NCBI GenBank assembly: GCA_963556695.1
Contig: CAUWAG010000018.1
Coordinates: 1,364,001 to 1,428,000 of the forward strand
Direction: 5' to 3'
DNA: 64,000 nt
Source of the DNA: Anthostomella pinea
Lineage: Eukaryota > Ascomycota > Sordariomycetes > Xylariales > Xylariaceae
The position numbers were made by a program, and so were the translations under genes. Positions 54,689-64,000 of the stretch are shown here, one piece after another; position 1 is the stretch's first letter; each line of letters begins with the position of its first letter. The notes beneath the pieces are model-generated. The model was given only the letters and a program-made list of their open reading frames with translations. It was not told the origin of the DNA and searched no databases.

Positions 54689-55498
54689 ATGGAGAACGAG
54701 AACGCGCCGCGACTCTACGTCGGCAACTTGCCGTACGTGGCGCAGAAAGCCGAGATCGAGCAGCTGTTTGCGGACAACAATGTCGAGATCAGGAGCATCG
54801 ACATGTCCATCGACCCCTTCAATGGCCGGAACCCCTCGTACTTCTTCGTCGACTTCCACACGCAGGACCAAGCCAACCGAGCCATGGAGACCATGCAGGG
54901 CAAGCCGGTCCGAGGCCGCCCCATCAAGATCAACTCGAAGACTGAGCGGCGAGAGCGAACGGGAGCCCGACCACCCACGAAGACCTAACATCGTGGGTGG
55001 CGAGCGAAGGAAGTACCCACCCCGGACCCGAAGAACCCACAGAACGCGTATGTGTACGACCGCTGGTCCCGGGACGATGCTCCAAGTCGATGGACCGCTC
55101 CTTCAGACGAAGGCCGAAGATTGTGGGTCGGTGGGCTGGCGCAGGTACCGAACCAAGACGTCCTCAATGTGGAGATGAGGGCGCTTTTCCAGCGCTGGGA
55201 TATCGAAGCTGTCAGTAAGATCATCTCGCCGAATGACCATCAACGTACCAAGAGTGGGTCAAGGCACTATTGTTTTGTCGATATGCCGGATAAGCAGCAA
55301 GCGGAGGATGCTGTGGCATAGTTAGATGGCACCGCGACACCGTACGGAGGGTCTTACCGGATCCGCATGGGGAAGCAGCTGGCACGACCGACGAAGGTCA
55401 TGCGCGAGCAGCTTGGTGTTACCAAGCTTGACCGAGAACGAGGACGCTCGCCGCCGCCAGCCAGAGATCTCGAAGGCAGCTGGCGGCGGCGAGACTGA
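54689..55498 (+). pseudogene. Two-RRM RNA-binding protein broken by TAA and TAG
   Basis: One frame from ATG 54689 to about 55498 is interrupted by TAA (54986-54988) and TAG (55319-55321). RRM1 is complete: RNP2 LYVGNLPY, RNP1 PSYFFVDF, ending with VRGRPIKINSKTERRER. After the TAA, text resumes with KNPQNAYVYDRWSRDDAPSR, then RRM2 with RNP2 LWVGGL and RNP1 RHYCFVDM. After the TAG (expected Gln in AVAQLDG) it closes with PYGGSYRIRMGKQ and an Arg/Pro-rich tail. Both stops are explained by C-to-T in CAA and CAG. Family resemblance is to fungal two-RRM proteins. Probably a dead copy. Confidence 0.75.
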
Positions 55499-55576
55499 GA
55501 GGGGGCCCAATTGGCGGTGCGGCCGACAGCTCTCCTGTGCAGCAGCGGGTATTCTCATGGTATTCTAGTCACTTGA

Positions 55577-55664
55577 GTGTATTGTTTGATGGATGGTCTC
55601 AAGCAAAGTGAGCGCTGCTTAAGTAGACTCACCGGCACGTGTGCCTGAGGCGCGGTCAACGCTG
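55577..55664. repeat. Direct repeat, copy 1
   Basis: About 88 bases starting GTGTATTGTTTG, repeated with divergence at 55827-55916; both contain AAGTGAGCG.TGCTTAA and CAACGCTG. Confidence 0.7.
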
Positions 55665-55826
55665 TCGACATTACTAGATGTGGAAGGAGCGGCAGCCTTG
55701 CAATGCTGGTATGGGCGATTAGCATTAATATGGTATGTAGGGTGATGAGCTGCAGCCATGAACGTGAGGACTGGAAGGTAGTTAGAGGAGAAGGGGGTGG
55801 ACATGCCTTGAAGTGTGTTGACCGGA

Positions 55827-55916
55827 GTGTATTGTTTGGCAGGTGGTTTGAAGCGAAGTGAGCGTTGCTTAATGTACCCTTTCCGGCATGTGCGCGAGTC
55901 TCACAATCAACGCTGC
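55827..55916. repeat. Direct repeat, copy 2
   Basis: Same orientation as 55577-55664, offset 250 bases. Confidence 0.7.
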
Positions 55917-57105
55917 TGCCGTCACCGTACCAGGAAGCCACGACTCACATGTTGCTCTATACGGCGCTCGGGCGGTGATACCGTGATAAGGCACGTGCTG
56001 GGACACAGGGGTGGGAGGTAGCTTTCACACCCTCACTGCCTGCGTATTGCCAGTGCAATCAATGACAGAAGGTCATCAGCGTCGACAGCCAGAGTTCTCA
56101 GCCTTTGCATAGAGGGTTTGACGGCAGTTGGCGCACGTCAGACTATCGACATTCGGCAAAGGAGATGGAGATCAATGTCATCAACGCCATACAGAGCTAC
56201 GTACGAGCTTACCCTCCACAGTCAAGCCTCGCCTTCATTATCGTAGCTCCATCATTCGAAACACAAACGCCGTATACACCAGCCAAGCTTTAATAGCGCA
56301 GCGTGAATAGGCTAATGCCTACGCTTAAGCTAGCTATTTGCTTCTAAATAGGATAACAAGATATAGACCTTATAGACTTTAAAAGTCTCTAGCTATTCCT
56401 TAACTTTAGCTAGCCGTAGCACAGGTGACAGACAAAAAGAGAGGCAGATGACACGAACATGCTCTTTGGTAACAACAGTCCTTATAAAGCTCAGAGCGGA
56501 CGCTACAAAGCCGACATCACAGGTCGGCGCAAGGCCGCACGCACAGCACAGCAAAATCAATTCCCTCCCTAATGAGTTCGACAAGAGACATTGCCAGCCG
56601 AGGACATCACATGACCAGAATTTGGAACACCAAGATGCAGCAACAGACATATTCAGATGGTAGACCCCTAGGGATTATCGGGTAACTAATACCTAGGCAG
56701 TCTAACACCCACACGTCTCAGTCCATGTAGACATCGACAGACTCGACGAGACCGCCTCGGGTGATCATCGTTTCTCTCTTAACCCCATGAAGATCAACGT
56801 CGTAATTTCCTCGCCGAAGACGTCAATACGAGCCTCCTGTCCACCACGTTGCCGTCGGCACGGCTAGCCGAAAGAGCTGCCGAAGAAACCTCCGTCGCCA
56901 TGATCCACTCAAGGTGAGCCCGAGGGTTGATTGAGTAATAGTCATACAGTCAATTTTGTCATGCCCCCATAGCCGTTTGCCATGGCACTTCGTGCCACCG
57001 ACGTCGCCATCTCAGTATGGAAGGGACTAGGAGAAGCAATTGTGCGTCGCGCAAGGCGGCATGCAGAGAGGCACACATCCGAGCTGAGATGAAGAGCGGT
57101 TTCGT
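55917..57105. other. Intergenic, nothing recognised
   Basis: Includes an AT-rich tract near 56290-56410 that may be transposon debris. No gene seen; the right end is the 3' flank of the BET gene. Confidence 0.5.
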
Positions 57106-60072
57106 TCACTCCTCCTCGGAATCACTCTCCTCACTGGTCTCCGCTGCCGGGGGATCCTCAGCATCGGCCGGCATCGGCTCCTGGCTGCCACTACCATGTC
57201 GTTGCAGCTGAGCCTTCAGTTCACGGAGCTGCTCTATCTTTCGTTCTTGCTCATGCTTGTTCATGGGCTTGTTCTTCTTGGACTTGGGTAGAGCGCTGGC
57301 CTTTGCCTTGGGTTCGGGATCAGGAGCCACGGCAGTAGCGTACTCAGGTCTCTGCTCTACTTCAGCTCGGATAGACGGCATCGCCTTGTGAATTAGGTCA
57401 TAGAGTTTTACGAGCGCGTCGGAACTGAGAGCATCTATGTCCAGTTCCATTTCGCCATCGTCGTTCTCCTGCAATTAGTTAGTAGACAATCCCAATCTAG
57501 AACCATTCATGGGTCGCTGTGAAGAGCAGATAGAATGGGTAGAGGAAGTGATAGATGCAGGCCATCCATCTGTGGCTACTTACATTCTGACCAGTATCAC
57601 GCTTTATGAGCTCGACAGCCTTGGTGAGAAGCATGCCGTCAAGCTCGTTAATACCATCGGCAATCACTGCCTTCTCCAGCGGTCCAATGACACGCTTCTT
57701 TGGAGCTGCCTTCTTATGGTTGCTGGGGGCTTTCTTCGAAGCTGCTGCGTTGTTCGACGACAATTTCTTGCTGACGCCACCTGCTGCTCCACTGGCCCCA
57801 GGCTTGGGTTTGCTCTTTGCGTTGCTGTTCTTCTTCTTTGCTTTTGGCTTCCTGTCCTCGCTGTTGAACTTGGTCTTTTCTTCAACAAGCTTCCGTTGGA
57901 TCATGGTGACCATTGATTGCTGTATCTCGATCATCATCAAATCCGGCTTTTTAGAACCCAGCAAGACGTCGAGTTTGACCTGTTCCTCCTTCATCCGTTC
58001 TTGAAGATTGCGAATTGCTTCATTGCCGTCATCTTCGTCGGCTTCAGCTTCACTTTCTTCCTCAGATTCGACCAGACTCCGGTCCGGACTATGGGCCGTT
58101 GCATTAGTCGTTGAAGCTGCCTCATGTCGAGTGTGCTTCTCCATCCACCTGTCCTTCTGGGCAAGCTCCTGTTTGAGAATGGACACTAACTCCTTCCCCG
58201 ACACCGAAGCTAGGTGGTCCGATCCGTTGAATGTTTCAGCGTTGCTCGCCATCAGCTTCATGTCTTTCTCAAGATCCCTCGAAGTTTTGTATTCGCCATT
58301 GACAGTTTTCTGATACATGGTACCGAGATCCATTGGCTTCTTGATGACTTTGAAATAGCTTGGAATGTCCAATGCGACGGGGTCGACCGGCTCATTGAAC
58401 CAAACAGTCAATGTAGCGTACTTGGGCTTCTTCAACTCTTCCAAAACCTCCTTGAAAAAGCGCTGCTCAGGTTCCAACTTTTTCTTGCTATTCGGTTTGG
58501 AGGAGTAGTCCAGGTCGCGACTTTTGGGCGGATGGATGGGCCGCTTCGGTCTATCACTATCTCCACGCGTCGAATCGCGTCGAATCTGAGGTATGCCACT
58601 AGGCGGAACCGCAAAAGCCGGTGATGTGGTAGAAGCTGCCGCAGGAGGCGCAGTCTGCACAGGAGCCTCCGGTTTCGGCTTGGGGCTCGTTGCCGTCGCA
58701 AGAGCCCGAGGTTGTGACGGCTGTCTAGGGCGAGCCACCCCCCGAGGCTCTGCGTGCCGAGTGGATTGAGCCTTTCCTTTCTCGGGTTTCGAGGGCTCTT
58801 GAGACCTGGCAACGCCTGGCAAGCGAAGGAAGATCTGGTCCCGCACACTAGCTGCGGCGTTGGTAACCTGATGGTCCGGGCCGTTGAAAGCAAGCGCATT
58901 CTCATATAGCTTCTGAACGTCCGCTTTGAAATCCCCATAGTTTGCGTACTTGTCTTCGCGGAGCTTGGACTCAAATAGGGAGATGTCGACAGGTGTGTCA
59001 ACTCTCGCCTTGTAATCGTTCCACAGGGTGGGCCACAGCCTCTCCACCGACTGTCGGAAATTGGCACCGTTTTTGGTCTTCTTAATGGTGGCTAATCCCT
59101 GCCTCAATTGCTTGCTTTGAAACAACGTGATGACCTGGCTGTCCGGAACGGTAGCTTCAGAGGATTGTGCCGCTGCTGTTGGCTGAGCTGGGGAGAAACC
59201 ACTCGCAACAACTAGTGAATCGGCTACCTTTTCAGTCGGCTCCTCGGTCTTTGCTCGCTTTGCAGCACGTTCCTCGGGATCATCGTCTTCGCGTTCACGG
59301 GCATTCTTAGTGGGAGAAGCAGGACGGTCAGCCATGGAGACGTCAGTTTCCGTAGGCGCAGTCTCTTCATTGGCCTTGATATCGAGTTTGGAGAGGTCGG
59401 CAGGTTGTTGGCTCGAGGCTTTGGGAGATGTAGCGCTTTGCCCGTCGCCCGCAGCAAATGTGTCCTGCGTGCTTTCGCCGCGTTCGGCACTGGAGGTTAC
59501 ATCCGGAAGCTCGACCGAGGCATCGACGTCCATCGAATCTGTAGGCGCCACAGAGACTGGCAGGGTCTCGCTAGGCTCTTCCTTGGTGGCAGACGTATCT
59601 GGGGTCGACTTTACGGCATCAGGCACAGATTCGCCAGATACCTCGTTGCTGAGTTCTGCAGACACTGATGGAGCCTTCTCAATTGTCGAAGCCCCATTAA
59701 CGTCAACCATCTCACTGTCGTCCCCAGTTGGCGCATCCGATAATGGCTGGGTTGAGGTCTGTTCAGGCAGATTGCTGTTCGCTGCAAATGCCTGTTGATT
59801 CTGTAGGCCCTTCGCGTTCTCTGATGTCGGGTTCGGTGATTTGGTCTCGCCATTCACAAGAGGCGTGTCGATGGACTGGGTTGGGACTTCTTCTGACTTC
59901 GCATGTCTGCGGGTTGTATTTCATTAGCCCACCCATCCCATGGACAGACTCGAGGGTGCACTCACCCATTGACAGGCCTTGTGACAGGCTCACCAACCGC
60001 CATCTCTTCAATGGGTGTAGGACTAGTAGGCTTGTGATCTGACGCTAGCCTCTGAGGCTCTTCGGTCGCCAT
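57106..60072 (-). CDS. BET-family double-bromodomain protein (Bdf1-like)
   Basis: Chromatin reader that binds acetylated histones and helps recruit TFIID-type machinery. Exons 60072-59966, 59906-57584 and 57468-57106 give about 930 residues. The N-terminal third is disordered, acidic and Ser/Thr-rich. Bromodomain 1 (around FRQSVERLWPTLWNDYKARV to NALAFNGPDHQV) and bromodomain 2 (around EQRFFKEVLEELKKPKYATL to NAETFNGSDH) both retain the acetyl-lysine-binding Asn. Between and after them are basic stretches. The NET domain (GPLEKAVIADGINELDGMLL and IDALSSDALVKLYDLI) spans the last intron, and the tail is acidic (EESDSEEE). The start at 60072 is the first ATG in frame with MATEEPQRLA. Identification is firm. 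Confidence 0.95.
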
Positions 60073-62806
60073 ATCCGGTATTCACTGGGCGTGGATAGCG
60101 TGGAAGGGAGTCGACGGGGTAGTAGTGAACCGAGGTTGGCGTTGCTCGCTTCACATTCACAAGTTTGAGAATATTTCGCCTGCTGATCAAATGTCAGCTA
60201 TTCCCGATCACGACTTTGTGCAAGGCTCGATCGTAGCATCCAACCCTCGTCGGGACTTGGAAGGCGCAACGCATAGGAGTACAACAAGGGAGAACGAACC
60301 CAGAGAACCAACTGACCTCAGTCACAATCAATGATGCTTTTCGTTCACACCCGATGCTATACTTGGGCGTTAGTGGATATTCCAGAAATATGTGTGTCCG
60401 CGCCGTGGTGGGGTCCATAAGTGAGTGCAAAGGGACCAGAAACGGACTTCCGACGCGTCGGGGAGGAGAAGGATGATGGCCGGTCCAATGTCGCGATAAC
60501 AGAGGACGGATTATGCAAAAATATGTACGCGCGGCTGGTTGTTGCGCAAGGTACTGACGGATTGACAGGCGAATTGACTCAATTCCCCTGCTCCCCAGAT
60601 ACTGGTTTGGAAGTTCCCACGCGGCGCTGCTGTGGATGGAGGAGTCGAGATGCAGGTCCAGCGCAGTGGTAGGTCGCAGTCCTGCAGTCGCAATGGCACT
60701 TTCGCACCCAGTCTTGCGCAATGCGACAGCTGTCTCAGGCAACAACGAGATCTTGGCGGAAGGTGGCTGGTCGGCTGTGGAGGGGCCAATGGGAAGGGAA
60801 GGCCGGGAGTTGATCAGGTCGCAGGGAACGAGGGTCAGAGCAGACGGCGCGTTGGGTGGTAAGGTATCTATGAGATGTGCCTTGTCGCGCGTTGCTGCGC
60901 TGCTAGGGCATCCAGTCGCGATCGCCAAGCTTCCTCGTAGCTGCGAGATTGATTAGCAGCACGGGGAGCGCTGCCGGAGAGTGCTACAGGGCAGACTCAG
61001 CGGGCGCAGGCAGACGCGTCGTGCTGTAGTCCAGTATGGTGCTGGCGAGCTGCGCTGGGGAGCAGATGCAGGTTTTGAGAGCTGGCTCTCGGTGCAGACA
61101 CGCTGATCGATGGACGGAAAGTAACCAGCATCGAGGCCTTGCTGGCACAACAGAGGGAAGGCGACGCAGGAGGCATCAGCGGCACTGATAGATACGGGTG
61201 TGGCGGTCTATGCCAGGTGGCGCAGATGAACTCGAAGGCGGTCTGTTGAAAGTTGACGGTGACTTGGTGAAAATAGTGGAGGTGATGAAGATGTGAGGTG
61301 GTGGTGATTATTATGGGATTTGATGACTTCCTATTAGGTGTATGGAGATGGGGTATGAACCAATTGGATGCAGTGATGGCGAAGCCTTGGACCGGCCGGC
61401 GCTGCGCTCTCACACATGGACACGGTCGGGGCGGCCTTGCGTGGGTCCTGGAGCGCCGTGGGATGTCCGAGAACCAGAGGTTTCTGATGGCGTAGAACCT
61501 GCATGGGAGGAACGCGGTTCGCTTTTCAACCGTGTTTGGTTCGCAGCAGGCCGGAGTGCATATGTGTTGCATCCCGGGTCTTGTCGTGTGGCGTCTTCTC
61601 CCGGCAAGAGAACGGGCAAGGGCAAACAAGGAGACGAAGGAGTGAAGAGCAGGCGACGAACAGGAAATGAATTGAAGAATCACGGAAACGGGAATGAAAA
61701 CAGATTGGGGTTGTTTACCTACCTCGAGTCTGCAGGGAGATCAGAGATGCGCCGCCCAGTCTGTTTCGAGTCTCGGATCCGGAGTTGAGGGAGTTTGAAC
61801 GAGTCGAGAAATAGTAAGTGGCGCGCAAGAGGTTGCACAAGTTGGCCACGTAGTTGCACCTGGGTGGTGGGTGGAAAAGTTTGCGATCGCGACGATGAAC
61901 GGATGAGACGAGTGGGTGGTTTGCGCCTTAAATCACAGTCGAGTGAATGGAAATCCGATGCGCCGCCGGGAGCTGGTCTGCGCGACTGGAGTAATGGTGC
62001 CCGCGGTGCGATGCGATGCAATGCAATGCGCAGGTGGAGTGGGGTTCGGCGCGTTTGCGACAACGCGGTGCGATAAATTAGTAATTGGGTTGGATTGGGT
62101 TGAGTGAGTTTGGTTTGTTTGGTGGTTGAACTGAATCAGACCAAACAGAGGCAGCCGAGATGAAATGGAGATGGTGGTTGCCGATGCGCCGGGGAGGGAC
62201 GGGTTTCACGATGCCGGGATCGCGGAAGAGACCTGGAGTAGTTGGCGTGGTGCGATCGCGTGTAAGTCGACTTGGGGGAGAGATGATCCAAGCGGTGGGG
62301 TGCGGTGCAGTCAGTTGGTCACGTTACGATCCAGCCTCAATCGATGGTGTCGACGATGATGCCTCTTTGGGTGAAGGACCAAGTCAGATTAAAACAGCAT
62401 AAAATAGAATAAAGATTTGAATTTGGGTTGATGAGGTACGTACGGCAGTAGCAGAGGTACCTCGGTACTTCTGAAGAGACAGGATGCGATGAGATGAGAT
62501 TGATGAGGTAAGGGCAATGAGTGTTTTTTGCTGAGATGCGACGTGTGTCGGTTATCGGTGGTTCGGACTTAAGTGAGGAGGGGGGTTGGCTGGTGAGGCG
62601 GAAGGAGGAAGGGAGGAATAGGAGGGAAGGATTTTAAAAAAGCGTCAGGAATCAGAGGTGCCTTTTGCCGCATCAAGGCTTTCCAAGGACGAGTGGGCGG
62701 AGAAAGTGGCCAGATTTTTTGGCTCTGGGGCCACTTGTTATGTATTTGTAGGGACGCGCTTTTTGGGCCACTCGTGCAAAAGTCACGGTTGCGCCACCAA
62801 GGATTA

Positions 62807-62809
<3 letters not shown>
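60073..62809. promoter_or_regulatory. Long upstream region of the BET gene
   Basis: About 2.7 kb without a convincing gene. Reading frames on both strands have skewed low-complexity text. Reverse-strand pyrimidine-rich tracts and short TGCAATGCGA-like repeats near 62005-62035 fit a long 5' leader or promoter. Confidence 0.4.

Positions 62810-62838
<29 letters not shown>
62810..62838 (+). repeat. 29-base G homopolymer
   Basis: Uninterrupted run of G followed by ACGGACGGGGAC. It can form G-quadruplex structures and its length is unreliable in most sequencing. Confidence 0.9.
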
Positions 62839-62840
<2 letters not shown>

Positions 62841-64000
62841 GGACGGGGACAAGGGCGGTGGCGGGGGCACTCTATGGGGGTGGCTGCAACGGGTGTGCAT
62901 AAGGCGAATCATGTCAAGCCGAAGACCTGTGCAGTGGGTCGCTTTGAGACATGAGGATTCGGTAGCACGCCGTCGACTCTGCTATGATACCTATGTGAGG
63001 TCTATGTAGTAGTAATAAGTAGGCAACTGATGCAAGCTGTGTGTAATGTCTGCCGCAGATAGAGTACCGGATAGCTCTATCGGGGTTTGTCAGAGCCAGG
63101 CGCTGCTTGCTTGTTGCTGCTTGCTTTCAGTGCTTGACGTTGCGAAGGAGAGAAGACCATGGTGGTACCGCTGGACAGCAGAACCGAGAACCTTGAACAG
63201 CCGGACGAATGAATACCTTACCTTTCCAGCTTGCCTCTTCCAACGAGAACAAAGCCCAAGCATCGCATCAACTACCAGCGTGGCAGAGCCTGCGTGGCAG
63301 AGCCGCCTGCGTGCGCGTAGTTTCCTCTTCCTCCGCCCAGAGAAGAAATAAAAAGAGGATGCTAGGTTGAAGCCTAGGAAGCCGGGGCTGGAATCTTGCG
63401 ACCAATCATGGGCGGATCGCATTATGAGCTCTAGGCTGCTAGCCATGTCCCGGCCCAATCATGACGCGTAGCTGCTGCTACCCTGCGCAGTTTGAAATGA
63501 TTGAAGCCACGATGCCGCTCTTGTGCATTCTCCTGGCACTCCCGGGGGTGTGTCGAGGACCCGACCCGACGGCCTTGACTCATCAAGGGCACAATAGGCC
63601 GCATCACATGATCCACCACCTCTCTGAAAGGCGCATTTTGGTAGAAAAGAAAGGATCCATGAACATCAAGGTCGTATGCCATTTCAACGATAGGAGGTAA
63701 CAGGAATGGAACGAAAAGAGCCAGCAACGGTCATGGTATTCGAACATGGCACTGCATCGTTTCTGCGGTCGCTGGCGACGTCGAGTCAGTCGAGCGCGTG
63801 AGTTGTGTTGGGTTGGCGAGCGTCGAAGGTGTGTGAAGGTGGTGGTCCTGAGGTGGTGGTGTTGGGGAGAAAATGGAAATCCAGAAGCCGTGAAGAAGGT
63901 TGCCCTTGTCTGTGCGCCCGAGGAAGCCCACAAGTCGGACCTTGGAGCAGCTGGCTGACAGTGCAAACTGAGCCGTAGCGGGCCGCCACGACTGACTGAT
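62839..64000. other. No supported gene at the window end
   Basis: Short overlapping frames on both strands without domain character. A gene entering from the right cannot be excluded. Confidence 0.45.

Noticed and set aside
62700..62912. Poly-Gly/poly-Pro frames across the G run
   Set aside because: Created by the homopolymer; not a protein.

Overview
The window is nuclear DNA of a filamentous ascomycete. The evidence is single-copy fungal genes split by short GT-AG introns of about 50-120 bp, a BET bromodomain protein, a CCCH zinc-finger protein, a PTH11/rhodopsin-like receptor, plant-polymer glycoside hydrolases, pogo-type and Tad-type transposons, and CpA-to-TpA decay resembling repeat-induced point mutation (RIP). 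The gene set looks like Eurotiomycetes (Aspergillus/Penicillium type). That placement is an inference from protein style; no search was run.

Layout. 0.7-2.7 kb: six-exon cytochrome P450. 3.3-6.8 kb: long disordered fungal protein. 7.65-10.82 kb: transposon nest, an eroded TA-flanked element beginning CAGGTC that contains a complete but dead 1.85-kb pogo element (8041-9893). 11.7-12.7 kb: gene broken by two TAG stops and a frameshift. 14.8-18.6 kb: two secreted polysaccharide hydrolases (GH93 exo-arabinanase and GH5 endoglucanase, the latter frameshifted). 19.1-20.4 kb: coproporphyrinogen oxidase. 21.4-23.0 kb: CCCH/NYN-like protein. 24.5-25.9 kb: acidic-repeat protein with an RNase H-like C-terminus, split by one TAG. 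26.3-27.0 kb: degenerate Nudix gene. 28.05-28.75 kb: unrecognised two-exon gene. 29.1-30.8 kb: SGNH-hydrolase-like membrane protein lacking the GDS serine. 31.4-31.9 kb: small membrane protein.

32.5-42.4 kb is a second mobile cluster. A 2.6-kb pogo-like element with about 150-bp inverted repeats (32730-35321) sits inside a membrane-protein gene. Next to it, a 5.6-kb Tad-like LINE (36035-41613) sits inside a gene for a secreted kinase-like protein, bounded by a perfect 15-bp target duplication. After that come an RRM-like gene broken by TAG (43.2 kb), a 7-TM receptor (45.2 kb), SMP-30/gluconolactonase (47 kb), an UNC93-like transporter (48.2-50.3 kb) divergent from a fructosyl-amino-acid oxidase with a peroxisomal C-terminus (51.6-53.3 kb), a two-RRM pseudogene (54.7 kb) and a BET protein (57.1-60.1 kb) with a long intergenic region above it. 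A 29-base G run lies near 62.8 kb.

How it fits together. Housekeeping genes (haem synthesis, BET, CCCH) alternate with accessory metabolism and decaying DNA. The carbohydrate side (GH5, GH93, SMP-30, Amadori-compound oxidase plus transporter) fits a plant-debris saprotroph. No bacterial-type system, CRISPR, rRNA or convincing tRNA was seen. The least ordinary loci are the LINE-split secreted kinase-like gene, the RNase H-like repeat protein, the Nudix and SGNH genes with altered active sites, and the run of amber-type stops in otherwise conserved genes.
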